64,000 nt of DNA from DASUHT01 sp038230835 (GTDB lineage Bacteria > Actinomycetota > Thermoleophilia > Gaiellales > JAICJC01). Shown piece after piece: positions 17,037-26,322 of the stretch (position 1 is its first letter; every line of letters starts with the position of its first letter). The stretch is from positions 62,001 to 126,000 of the forward strand of contig JBBRMM010000008.1 of assembly GCA_038230835.1 (NCBI GenBank), given 5' to 3'. The translations under genes and the position numbers were made by a program. The notes under the pieces are model-generated. The model did no database searches. It had not been told where the DNA came from and saw nothing but the letters and a program-made list of their open reading frames with translations.

Positions 17037-17228
17037 CTAGATAGGGAAACCCGCCTGAGGGAAGGGGTGGGGGGTGGAGCAGTAGGCGTTGTGCATCGCC
17101 ACCGTCACCTGGTGCTCGAGCATGCCCAGCACGTGTTCGTGGCCGCCCGCCTCCCGCAGAGCGGCGATCGCGGCCCGCAGTTCGGCCTCCCATGCCAGCC
17201 AGTCTCGTGTCTGCTCTGCGCCTTCCAT
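17037..17228 (-). CDS. Small hypothetical protein
   Basis: 63 residues from MEGAEQTRDWLAW; a start five codons earlier is also possible. The sequence is compact and helical in character (AELRAAIAALREAGGHEHVL, then MLEHQVTVAMHNAYC). It faces away from the next small gene at 17276 across a 47-bp gap that would have to hold both promoters. No family was recognised, and no strong ribosome binding site is visible. Confidence 0.5.
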   Translation of the reverse strand: MEGAEQTRDWLAWEAELRAAIAALREAGGHEHVLGMLEHQVTVAMHNAYCSTPHPFPQAGFPI

Positions 17229-17275
17229 GCGTGCAGCGTACACATGCGGGCATGCCGTCCGACCGCGTTCCTACC

Positions 17276-17506
17276 ATGAGGATCATGGAGTCCAAGCGCG
17301 ACACTCTGGCGATGGCGATCGATCTGCGCCTCACCGATCTGTGGGCCGAGGTGTTCGAAGTCGAGCCCGGCAAGCTCGATGCCGAGCTTCTGGGCTGGTT
17401 CCTGCGCGCTGCATACGGTCAGGGCTACACCGATGCGTTGCGCGAGTCGAGGCGCGGCCAGCTCTGTCTCGATCTCGGTTACGTCGTTCCCGACGCCGCT
17501 GCCTGA
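17276..17506 (+). CDS. Small hypothetical protein
   Basis: 76 residues from MRIMESKRDT; the ATG at 17285 is an alternative. The composition is protein-like throughout (AIDLRLTDLWAEVFEVEPGK, AELLGWFLRAAYGQGY). It lies 29 bp before ccmE on the same strand and may share its transcript. I do not recognise the family; no membrane segment or metal motif is present. Confidence 0.6.
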   Translation: MRIMESKRDTLAMAIDLRLTDLWAEVFEVEPGKLDAELLGWFLRAAYGQGYTDALRESRRGQLCLDLGYVVPDAAA

Positions 17507-17535
17507 GCCGGTCCCGCGCTGCTAGTCTGGCGGCC

Positions 17536-17934
17536 ATGACGGGTCGCCCGCGCCTTGTGATCGCCCTGGTCGTGTCGATGATGCTGGTGGCATTTGGCGG
17601 GTACACGCTGCTGGCCGGCTCCGACCAGCTGCTGGTGTCGGTGGCCCAGCTCCGCGCCAATCGTGACGGCGCCGCTCACGAGCGTGTGCAGCTGACGGGG
17701 ACGGTGCTGTCGGCCAGCCGCCGCGGCAGCCCGCTGCGCTTCGTGCTGGCCGACGACGGCGCAGCGGCGACCACGGTAGCGGTCGACTACGCCGGCTCGG
17801 TACCGGACGCGTTCAAGGTCGGGCGCCACGTGATCGTCACCGGCCGGATGCAGGACGGCACCTTCGTCGCCGAGCGCGACACGCTGCTGACCAAGTGCCC
17901 GAGCAAGTACTCGGCCGGCGGGGGCGGCGCGTAG
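17536..17934 (+). CDS. ccmE: Cytochrome c maturation protein CcmE, CxxxY variant
   Basis: The haem chaperone of cytochrome c system I, anchored by one N-terminal membrane helix (LVIALVVSMMLVAFGGYTLL) with an OB-fold domain outside the membrane. The fold signatures are VQLTGTVLSASRRGSPLRF, TTVAVDYAGSVPDAFKVGR and VIVTGRMQDGTFVA. The haem-binding segment reads LLTKCPSKYSAG: where classical CcmE has His in HxxxY, this protein has Cys, giving CPSKY. Such CxxxY forms are known from archaea and some anaerobic bacteria. 132 residues is a short but complete length. It is separated by two bases from ccmF. Confidence 0.9.
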   Translation: MTGRPRLVIALVVSMMLVAFGGYTLLAGSDQLLVSVAQLRANRDGAAHERVQLTGTVLSASRRGSPLRFVLADDGAAATTVAVDYAGSVPDAFKVGRHVIVTGRMQDGTFVAERDTLLTKCPSKYSAGGGGA

Positions 17935-17936
17935 CG

Positions 17937-19939
<2,003 letters not shown>

Positions 19940-19943
<4 letters not shown>

Positions 19944-20266
19944 GCACCGCGCTTGCGGCCCTGGCGGCCGCCGTCCTCACCATCGCCGCGGTGGTCTTCG
20001 TGGCCTGGCCGTTCGTGTCTGCCGAGCGGGAGCCCGCCGAACCCGAGCTGTCCGAGACCGATCGTCGGCGGCTCGCGGCAGCCGAGCGCCGGGACGAGAG
20101 CTATCAGGCGTTGCGCGATCTCGAGCAGGACTTCCGCACCGGCAAAGTGACCGCGGACGATCACCGGCTCGAGCGCGACCGCCTGCGCGCCGAGGCGGGC
20201 GCTGCGCTGCGCGAGCTCGACCATCTAGACTCCCTGTCCCAACAGAACGGGTCCGAGGAGGATTGA
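19940..20266 (+). CDS. Short CcmI/CycH-like membrane protein
   Basis: 108 residues. An N-terminal membrane helix (AAAVLTIAAVVFVAWPFVS) is followed by a charged helical region, AALRDLEQDFRTGKV-like in pattern (here YQALRDLEQDFRTGKVTADD, then RLRAEAGAALRELD). This resembles the N-terminal part of CcmI/CycH without its TPR domain. Overlaps with ccmF (ATGA) and with pspA (TGATG) put it in a continuous transcript. Its role in cytochrome c maturation is inferred from position and the short similarity. Confidence 0.65.
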
Positions 20267-21054
20267 TGGCTGGTCTCATGTCGCGGTTCACGACGTTGTT
20301 CAAGGTCAAGGCCAACAAGGCGCTGGACAAGGCCGAGAACCCCGCCGAGACGCTTGACTACAGCTACCAGAAGCAGCTCGAGATGCTGCAGAAGGTCAAG
20401 CGCGGGGTGGCGGATGTGGTCACGGCCAAGAAGCGGCTGCAGCTGCAGACCGCGAAGCTCGAGGAGAGCGTGGTCAAGCTGGACGGCCAGGCCAAACAGG
20501 CTCTGGCGGCCAACCGCGAGGATCTGGCGCGCACCGCACTCGAGCGCAAGGCGCTGATCCAGGGCCAGCTGCAGGGGCTCGACCAGCAGATCTCGTCGCT
20601 CGAGGGGCAGCAGCAGAGCCTGATCGAGCAGGAGCAGCGGCTGTCCACCAAGGTGGAGTCGTTCCGCACCCAGAAGGAGGTCGTCAAGGCGCAGTACTCG
20701 GCTGCCGAGGCGACGGTGAAGATCGGCGAGGCGACCACCGGGCTGGGCGAGGAGATGTCCGACGTGGGACTGGCGCTGCAGCGGGCGCAGGACAAGACGG
20801 AGCAGATGCAGGCGCGGGCGGCGGCTGTCAACGAGCTGGTGGACACCGGCGCGATCGACGACCTGACGGCCCCGGCCGGCTCCGACCTCGACCGCCAGAT
20901 CGCCGCGCTCAGCGCCGGCAGTCAGGTCGACGCCGAGCTGGCGAAGATGAAGGCCGAGCTGGGCGCCCCAGCGCCGGCCGCCGAGATCGGCGCGGGCGAC
21001 GGTGCGGCGCACGAGGCCGCGGCAGAGCCGGCGACGGGGGAGGTGCAATCGTGA
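20266..21054 (+). CDS. pspA: Phage shock protein A / IM30 family (ESCRT-III-like)
   Basis: A 262-residue, mostly helical coiled-coil protein that binds and protects the inner face of the cell membrane under stress. It has the PspA N-terminus (MSRFTTLFKVKANKALDKAE) and a long coiled coil rich in Gln, Glu and Lys (VKRGVADVVTAKKRLQLQ, TQKEVVKAQYSAAEATVKIG). The C-terminal tail after about 235 is Ala/Pro-rich and variable. GAGGAGGATTG is a strong ribosome binding site. It shares a base with the preceding gene and GTGA with pspAA. Confidence 0.93.
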   Translation: MAGLMSRFTTLFKVKANKALDKAENPAETLDYSYQKQLEMLQKVKRGVADVVTAKKRLQLQTAKLEESVVKLDGQAKQALAANREDLARTALERKALIQGQLQGLDQQISSLEGQQQSLIEQEQRLSTKVESFRTQKEVVKAQYSAAEATVKIGEATTGLGEEMSDVGLALQRAQDKTEQMQARAAAVNELVDTGAIDDLTAPAGSDLDRQIAALSAGSQVDAELAKMKAELGAPAPAAEIGAGDGAAHEAAAEPATGEVQS

Positions 21055-21329
21055 TCGTCCGGATCCTGGAGAAGGGGCAGTACCGGCTGGGCGACGACAC
21101 GATCGGGCGTCTCAACGAGCTCGACAACGCGGTCGCGCAGGCCGTTGCAGCCGGCGACGAGGCGGCGTTCTCCTCCGCGTTCGCCGCCCTCATCGAGTTC
21201 GTCCGCAAGGGCGGAACACCGGTCGGCGACACCGAGCTGGTCACCTCGGATCACGTGCTCCCACACCCCGAGACGACGCTCGAAGAGGCGCGTGACGTGT
21301 TCGCCGGGGAAGGCGCGATTCCGGGCTAG
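21051..21329 (+). CDS. pspAA: PspA-associated protein PspAA
   Basis: A 92-residue companion of PspA in actinobacteria and archaea. The beginning, MIVRILEKGQYRLGDDTIGR and LNELDNAVAQAV, is characteristic. It starts with GTG overlapping the pspA stop (GTGA), so it is translationally coupled. Its own TAG stop lies within the first bases of the inverted-repeat element at 21326. PspAA, PspAB and HtpX genes recur around pspA in these lineages, which supports a shared membrane-stress function. Confidence 0.88.
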   Translation: MIVRILEKGQYRLGDDTIGRLNELDNAVAQAVAAGDEAAFSSAFAALIEFVRKGGTPVGDTELVTSDHVLPHPETTLEEARDVFAGEGAIPG

Positions 21330-21516
21330 TGGGTCGTCAGGCAATGTTGGTGGTGTCGATGGCGAGCGAAACGCCAGCGATGCCAGGACCGAGGACGCCG
21401 CAGCGCGCCGCGTTGCAGCCGCCAGCCTGTCCAGGCGTAGCCTTGACAGGTCTCGCGAGCAGCCTGCTACCAAAGCAGGCCGCGAGAGCGGCAAACGTTG
21501 CCCGACGACCCACTAG
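21326..21516. repeat. 191-bp inverted-repeat element between convergent genes
   Basis: The ends are imperfect 19-bp inverted repeats: CTAGTGGGTCGTCAGGCAA at 21326-21344 and the complement of CTAGTGGGTCGTCGGGCAA at 21498-21516, matching at 18 of 19 positions. Inside are further hairpins: CCTGTC/GACAGG at 21426-21450, and a two-part stem TCTCGCG-(4)-GCCTGC-(7)-GCAGGC-CGCGAGA at 21451-21487. No open frame resembling a transposase is present. It fills the space between pspAA and pspAB, which face each other. It could be a MITE-like element, a structured RNA, or an elaborate bidirectional terminator. Confidence 0.7.
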
Positions 21517-21528
21517 CTGCCGGCGTGG

Positions 21529-22086
21529 TCAGACCGGTGCGTCCCAGAGCGGGAACCAGCGTTCCAGCTCCGGGTCGATGGGCAGCTCGTGCTCGAGCTT
21601 GCCCTGCAGCTGCAGCTCGCGGGACGAGTCGCGCTTCTGGTCGGCGACCGGGACGAAGGGGTAGAAGAGCCCGCGTTTGAAGTTGTAGATGAAGCGGACG
21701 TTGTCCGAGAATGCGAAGACAGCGCACAGCAGCTGCTCGCCGAACCCCTCGTCCGTCATCGACTGCGCCGCCACGTGGATGGTGGTGACGAGGTCCTCGA
21801 AGTCCTTGTCGGTGAGCGTGATCCACTCATAGCCGAAGCTATCGGTGGATTGCTCGACCTTCGTGCCCTCGTCCTTGAACGCCAGGCCGACCATGTCCTC
21901 GATCTCCTTGCCGCTCTCGCGGAAGCGGGCCGACGCCATCGGCTTGAAACAGATCGCCGCCTTCTGGGCCGGCTGCAGGCCCAGTCCGGTGTCCAGCGTG
22001 ATCTGGGCGGTCGAGATCGCAAACAGCTTCTCGAGCGTCGGCTTCTGCACCTTGGTGCGGCCGAGCAGCGAGTCGAAGAGACCCAC
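21529..22086 (-). CDS. pspAB: PspA-associated protein PspAB
   Basis: A 185-residue soluble protein of the PspAB family. The N-terminus MGLFDSLLGRTKVQKPTLEK and the segments AQITLDTGLGLQPAQKAAIC and SFGYEWITLTDKDFEDLVTT match the family pattern. The molecular function is not established; it occurs with pspA, pspAA and htpX-type proteases. Its start overlaps the htpX stop by one base, so the two form an operon transcribed towards pspA-pspAA. Confidence 0.85.
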   Translation of the reverse strand: MGLFDSLLGRTKVQKPTLEKLFAISTAQITLDTGLGLQPAQKAAICFKPMASARFRESGKEIEDMVGLAFKDEGTKVEQSTDSFGYEWITLTDKDFEDLVTTIHVAAQSMTDEGFGEQLLCAVFAFSDNVRFIYNFKRGLFYPFVPVADQKRDSSRELQLQGKLEHELPIDPELERWFPLWDAPV

Positions 22087-22997
22087 TAGAGCGTCTCCAG
22101 CTGCTGCTCGAGCCGGCGCAGCTGAGCCAGCCGCGCCTCGACCGGCGGATGCGTGGCGAACAGGTTGCCGAGGCCGTTCTTGACGCCGGCGGGGATGATG
22201 AAGAACTGGTTCAGGCCCTCGGCGGTGCGCAGGTCACGCTGGGGGATCCGGCCCATCGACCCCGAGATCTTGACCAGCGCCGACGCCAGGCTCGACGGGG
22301 ACTTGGTGAGCACCGCTGCGCCCCGGTCGGCGGCGAACTCGCGGTAGCGCGAGAGTGCGCGGATCAGGAAGAACGAGATCGCATACACGACCACCGAGAC
22401 CAGCATCGCGATCAGGAACGCCTGCCCCGAGCCGCCCTCGTCGTCGTCGCCGTAGCCGATCCCGCCGCCGAAGTAGAAGCCGAAGCGGACGATCATGCCC
22501 GCCACCATGGCAAAGAAGCTCGCGATCGTGATCACCGCCACGTCGCGGTGCTTGACGTGCGACAGCTCGTGCGCGATCACGCCCTCGAGCTCGTGCGGAT
22601 CGAGCCGCTGCAGCAGGCCGGTGGTGACGGCGACGGCCGCGTGCCGCGGACCGCGACCGGTGGCGAAGGCGTTCGGCATGTCGGTCTGGATGACGGCCAC
22701 CCGGGGCATGGGCAGGTCGGCGGTGATGCACAGCCGCTGGATCACCGCGTGCAGCTCGGGCGCCTCGGCCTCGGAGACGATCTTGGCCCCGGAGGTGGCA
22801 AGCGCGATCTTGTCGCTTGTCCAGTACTGCGCGATCAGCAGGCCGCCGCCGATCAGCAGGATCGGCACCAGGCCGAACTTGAACGCCTGCGACAGCACCA
22901 CGAAGAGGATCACGTACAGGAGACCGAGCAGGAAGACCGTCAGCGTCATGCGCGCGGCCAGCCCGGGGTCGCGGTCGAGTGTGCGGCGGCGTGCCAT
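22086..22997 (-). CDS. htpX: Membrane zinc metalloprotease, HtpX/M48 family
   Basis: A 303-residue integral membrane protease that degrades damaged membrane proteins with its catalytic site in the cytoplasm. Two N-terminal membrane helices (MTLTVFLLGLLYVILFVVL, GLVPILLIGGGLLIA) precede NAFATGRGPRHAAVAVTTGL. The zinc site is HELSHVKHRD, and the third ligand lies in SRYREFAADRGAA. A second hydrophobic pair surrounds residues 155-205, with a Gly/Asp-rich loop (GGGIGYGDDDEGGSG). Typical C-terminus ATHPPVEARLAQLRRLE. It is coupled to pspAB. Confidence 0.94.
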   Translation of the reverse strand: MARRRTLDRDPGLAARMTLTVFLLGLLYVILFVVLSQAFKFGLVPILLIGGGLLIAQYWTSDKIALATSGAKIVSEAEAPELHAVIQRLCITADLPMPRVAVIQTDMPNAFATGRGPRHAAVAVTTGLLQRLDPHELEGVIAHELSHVKHRDVAVITIASFFAMVAGMIVRFGFYFGGGIGYGDDDEGGSGQAFLIAMLVSVVVYAISFFLIRALSRYREFAADRGAAVLTKSPSSLASALVKISGSMGRIPQRDLRTAEGLNQFFIIPAGVKNGLGNLFATHPPVEARLAQLRRLEQQLETL

Positions 22998-23062
22998 ACC
23001 GTGAATGGTAGCGCCGCGGCCCCCGGCGGCCGGCTGCGGCCGGCGCTGCCCGCGGCCGGTGT

Positions 23063-23113
23063 GGGGTCAGACCCCGTACGGACCGGGCGCAGGTTTCGGG
23101 ACGGTTCTGTGAC
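23063..23113 (-). repeat. 51-bp dispersed repeat with GGGGTC-A-GACCCC palindrome, copy 1
   Basis: On the minus strand this reads into CCCGGTCCGTACGGGGTC and the palindrome. Over 51 bases it matches the sequence at 57786-57836 at about 41 positions without gaps, and the last 25 bases are identical. It lies in the 213-bp gap between htpX and hpt. It looks like a REP-type element; no transposase is seen nearby. Confidence 0.7.
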
Positions 23114-23210
23114 GGGTGCCGGGGGGCGCGGTCGCGGGCGAGAATCGGCTCAACCGTGCCGTACGCCGTCCACGGTCGCGTTCCCGGCCGGCGATTGCCG
23201 GCGCGGCCCG

Positions 23211-23762
23211 TCAGGTGGCGAGCAGGTGGATGTCGGGCAGGTTGCGGAAGCGCTGGCGGTGGTCGAAGCCGTAGCCGACCACGAACCGGTCGGAGGCGGT
23301 GAACCCGGAGTAGCGGACGTCGGTTTCCACCAGCCGGCGGTACGGACGGTCGAGCAGGGTGCAGATCTCGATCGACGCCGGCGCCCGGAAGCGCAGCGTC
23401 TTTTTCAGCGCGTGCAGCGTGAGGCCCGTGTCGATCACGTCCTCCACGATCAGAAGATGTGCACCGCGCACGGGCTGATCGAGGTCCTTCAGCAGCCGGA
23501 TCCGTCCGGCCGACGTGGGCGTTGACCCGCGGTAGGCCGAGATCGCCATGAACTCCAGCCGGTGCGGGATGCTGAGCGCTCGCGACAGGTCGGCGAGGAA
23601 CACCGCCGCGCCCTTGAGCACGGTCACCAGCACCAGCTCCTTCCCGCGGTAGTCGCGGCTGATGTCGGCCGCCAGCTCGCCGATCCGGGATGCGATCAGC
23701 TCCTGCGAGAGGTACACCTCGCCGGGCTCGAGCCGGTCGACCGGCCGCAGCTCCGCGTTCAC
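23211..23762 (-). CDS. hpt: Hypoxanthine (guanine) phosphoribosyltransferase
   Basis: Purine salvage: converts hypoxanthine or guanine plus PRPP to IMP or GMP. The 183-residue product has the PRPP-binding loop LLIVEDVIDTGLTLHAL, the N-terminal VLVTVLKGAAVFLADLSRAL and the C-terminal base-binding stretch DRFVVGYGFDHRQRFRNLP. Length and all motifs are normal. It overlaps the upstream 120-residue gene by four bases, suggesting a two-gene operon. Confidence 0.95.
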   Translation of the reverse strand: MNAELRPVDRLEPGEVYLSQELIASRIGELAADISRDYRGKELVLVTVLKGAAVFLADLSRALSIPHRLEFMAISAYRGSTPTSAGRIRLLKDLDQPVRGAHLLIVEDVIDTGLTLHALKKTLRFRAPASIEICTLLDRPYRRLVETDVRYSGFTASDRFVVGYGFDHRQRFRNLPDIHLLAT

Positions 23763-24121
23763 GCCGCGCCGAGCTCGTACTTGTGGGCGAGCGCCTCGAC
23801 ATCGCGTTTGTAGAACAGTTTCACGCGGATCTCGGGATGCAACTCGCGCATCCGCCTCAGCTTGCGGTTCTTCTTGGTCACCAGGGACTGCTTCATGGTG
23901 GTGATCTCGAGATACAGATCCTGCTCGGGCAGGTAGAAGTCGGGCGTGAACGCTTCGACCACGCTGCCGTCATCGGCCAGCTCGAGCGCGAACGTTCGCG
24001 GCTCGTAGGCCCACGGTATGCCATGGAAGTCGAAGATCAGCGCGCACTCCCGCTCGGCGTCGTTGGCGAATCGAGGCGGCATGTGGCCGACGAAGGCGTG
24101 AAACCGGTCAGTGTTCGGCAT
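23759..24121 (-). CDS. Small PD-(D/E)xK nuclease-like protein
   Basis: 120 residues, directly upstream of hpt. The segment FTPDFYLPEQDLYLEITTMK carries an Asp, a Glu and a Lys in the spacing of the restriction-endonuclease-like fold (PD...E-x-K-type core; here PDF...EITTMK). It is followed by LVTKKNRKLRRMRELHPEIR, rich in basic residues suited to nucleic acid contact. An upstream FDFHGIPWAYEPRTF also fits that fold. Enzymatic activity is not proven. A structural or RNA/tRNA-related role is possible given the coupling to a purine salvage gene. Confidence 0.6.
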   Translation of the reverse strand: MPNTDRFHAFVGHMPPRFANDAERECALIFDFHGIPWAYEPRTFALELADDGSVVEAFTPDFYLPEQDLYLEITTMKQSLVTKKNRKLRRMRELHPEIRVKLFYKRDVEALAHKYELGAA

Positions 24122-24205
24122 CCCGCTTCGAAAGTGTACTCACCACGCCGGATGCCGCCTGGCCAGGACTGGCCCTGCAGCCTCGCACCTGCATATGATC
24201 GCCAT

Positions 24206-24988
24206 ATGACCAGTCCCGCCCGGTTCGTGATCGCCCACCTGTCCGACCTGCACTGCGGGTCGCCGTACTTCGTGGCCAACCTGCTCGACCGCGCGATCAT
24301 GGAGATCAACCAGCTCCAGCCGGATGTCGTGGTCTGTTCCGGCGATCTGACCACGTTCGGCTACAAGCAGGAGTACCGTCAGGCCCGCGAGTACCTCGAC
24401 CGGCTGGACTGCCCCGATGTGATCACGATCCCCGGCAACCACGACTCGCGCAACGTCGGCTACGTGCATTTCGAGGACATGATCGGGCCGCGTTCGACCG
24501 TGCTGCGCAAGCGCGGGATCAGCTTCGTGGCCGTCGACTCGTCGGAGCCTGATCTCGATCACGGCACCGTCGGTCGCAGCCGCTACGGCTGGATCGAGGA
24601 GCAGTTCCGCGAGCCCGCCGACTTCCGCGTCTTCGTCCTGCACCACCATCTGCTGCCGATCCCGGGCACCGGCCGGGAGCGCAACGTCGTCCACGACGCC
24701 GGCGACGCGCTCGAGGTGCTGCAGCGATCCGGGGTCGATCTGGTGCTGTCGGGCCACAAGCATGTGCCGTACGCCTGGCGGCTCGAGGACCTGTTCGTGG
24801 TCAACGCCGGCACCGTCTCCTCGCTTCGCCTGCGCGGCCACACCCGCCCCTGCTACAACGTGGTCGAGATCTCGCCCGAGGAGGTCGAGATCTACCGCCG
24901 CTATCCGTTCCATGGGCGGGAGATGATCGTGCGCTTCTCGCCCGTGACGCTGGCCTACGAGAAGCACGCGCCCTCCGGCGGCGGCTGA
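24206..24988 (+). CDS. Metallophosphoesterase, CpdA/Icc-like
   Basis: A 260-residue calcineurin-type phosphohydrolase of the class III cyclic-nucleotide phosphodiesterase group. All metal-ligand motifs are visible in order: HLSDLHCG, VVVCSGDLTTFG, TIPGNHDSRN, FVLHHHLLPIPG and LVLSGHKHVPYAW. The substrate is not determined by sequence; cAMP or another phosphoester are options. I chose the ATG at 24206 because the codons before it have no phosphoesterase character. Two bases separate it from the cyclic-2,3-DPG synthetase gene. Confidence 0.92.
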   Translation: MTSPARFVIAHLSDLHCGSPYFVANLLDRAIMEINQLQPDVVVCSGDLTTFGYKQEYRQAREYLDRLDCPDVITIPGNHDSRNVGYVHFEDMIGPRSTVLRKRGISFVAVDSSEPDLDHGTVGRSRYGWIEEQFREPADFRVFVLHHHLLPIPGTGRERNVVHDAGDALEVLQRSGVDLVLSGHKHVPYAWRLEDLFVVNAGTVSSLRLRGHTRPCYNVVEISPEEVEIYRRYPFHGREMIVRFSPVTLAYEKHAPSGGG

Positions 24989-24990
24989 AC

Positions 24991-26322
24991 ATGGCCGCCC
25001 GGGTGCTGGTGCTGGTGGACGGTGAGCACTACCCGCCGGTCGTCCGCGACGCGATCGTCCAGGCGTCCGCGGAGCACGACGTGGTCGCGGCGCTGCTGCT
25101 CGGCGGCAGCGAGAAGCTCGACGGCGAGCCCAGCTACGGCGTCCCGCTGCACCGGGCCGGGGGGGATGCCGCGGCGGCGATGGTCGCGGCTGCCCGGGAG
25201 CACTCGGCGCAGCGCGTGATCGACCTCTCCGACGAGCCGGTGCTGAGCGAATCCGGGCGCCTGCGCCTGGCCGCTCATGCGCTGGCGGCAGGCCTGGCCT
25301 ACGAGGGCCCGGACTTCGAGTTCCGGGTGCCGGAACGGCGGTCGATCGACGCGCCCACGCTGGCGGTGATCGGCACCGGAAAGCGGGTCGGCAAGACCGC
25401 GGTCAGTGCTCACGCCGCTCGTGTGCTGGCGGCGGCCGGCCGCGACCCGGTGGTGGTGGCGATGGGTCGAGGCGGCCCGGCCGAGCCGGAACCGATCGAC
25501 CCCGGTGGGCGTCCGATCGGTGTGCAGGATCTCCTCACCCGGTCGCGCAGCGGACAGCATGCCGCCTCGGACTTCCTCGAGGACGCGGTGGTCGCCGGCG
25601 TGCCCACGGTGGGAGCCCGCCGTTGCGGCGGCGGGCTCGCCGGAGCCCCCTACCTGTCCAACGTCTGGCAGGCAGCGCGGATGGCTGCAGACGGTGCGCC
25701 CGGTCTGGTGCTCCTCGAGGGATCGGGCGCGGCGATCCCGCCGGTTGCGGCCGACCGCACCTTGCTGGTAACGTCCGCCGCCCGGGCGCCGGATGCGTTC
25801 GGGAGCGGTCTCGGCCCCTACCGGGTACTGGTGTCGGACATGGTGGTGCTGACGATGTGTGAACCGCCCCTCGCCTCGCCCCCGCAGGTGGAGCGGGTGA
25901 GGGACGCGATCCAGGCCCTGCGCCCCGAGATGCCGGTGATCGCCACGGTGCTCGACCCGGTCCCCGGCGAGCCGCTCGACGGCGCACGGGTGGCCTACTT
26001 CACGACCGCCCCGGCCGAGATTCACGAGCGGCTCGCGTCCTCGCTCGAGCGCTCGTGCGGGGCCCGCGTGCAGGCGGTGGTGGGGTCGCTGGCCGACCGA
26101 TCCGCGCTCCGCGCCGACCTCGAACGGCCAGAGGTCGCCGGCGCCGACGTATTCCTGGTCGAGCTCAAGGCGGCGGCAGTGGACGTGGTGGCGGAGGCGG
26201 CCGATCGCCTCGGTCGGCGGGTCGTCTTCTGCGACAACCGGCCGCGTGCGCTGCAGGGCGAGGCGGATCTCGATGCGGCGCTGCGCGACCTGGCGGGCGA
26301 GGCTGTGGCCGCCCATGCCTGA
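24991..26322 (+). CDS. cpgS: Cyclic 2,3-diphosphoglycerate synthetase
   Basis: Forms the intramolecular anhydride cyclic 2,3-diphosphoglycerate from 2,3-diphosphoglycerate with ATP; the product is a compatible solute and phosphate store first known from thermophilic methanogens. The 443-residue product has an N-terminal region of about 120 residues (MAARVLVLVDGEHYPPVVRD) and a P-loop, AVIGTGKRVGKTAVSAHAAR. VVVAMGRGGPAEPEPID and LVLLEGSGAAIPPVAAD further match the family. The next gene, which overlaps its end by eight bases, is the kinase that supplies its substrate, and this strongly supports the assignment. Confidence 0.88.
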   Translation: MAARVLVLVDGEHYPPVVRDAIVQASAEHDVVAALLLGGSEKLDGEPSYGVPLHRAGGDAAAAMVAAAREHSAQRVIDLSDEPVLSESGRLRLAAHALAAGLAYEGPDFEFRVPERRSIDAPTLAVIGTGKRVGKTAVSAHAARVLAAAGRDPVVVAMGRGGPAEPEPIDPGGRPIGVQDLLTRSRSGQHAASDFLEDAVVAGVPTVGARRCGGGLAGAPYLSNVWQAARMAADGAPGLVLLEGSGAAIPPVAADRTLLVTSAARAPDAFGSGLGPYRVLVSDMVVLTMCEPPLASPPQVERVRDAIQALRPEMPVIATVLDPVPGEPLDGARVAYFTTAPAEIHERLASSLERSCGARVQAVVGSLADRSALRADLERPEVAGADVFLVELKAAAVDVVAEAADRLGRRVVFCDNRPRALQGEADLDAALRDLAGEAVAAHA

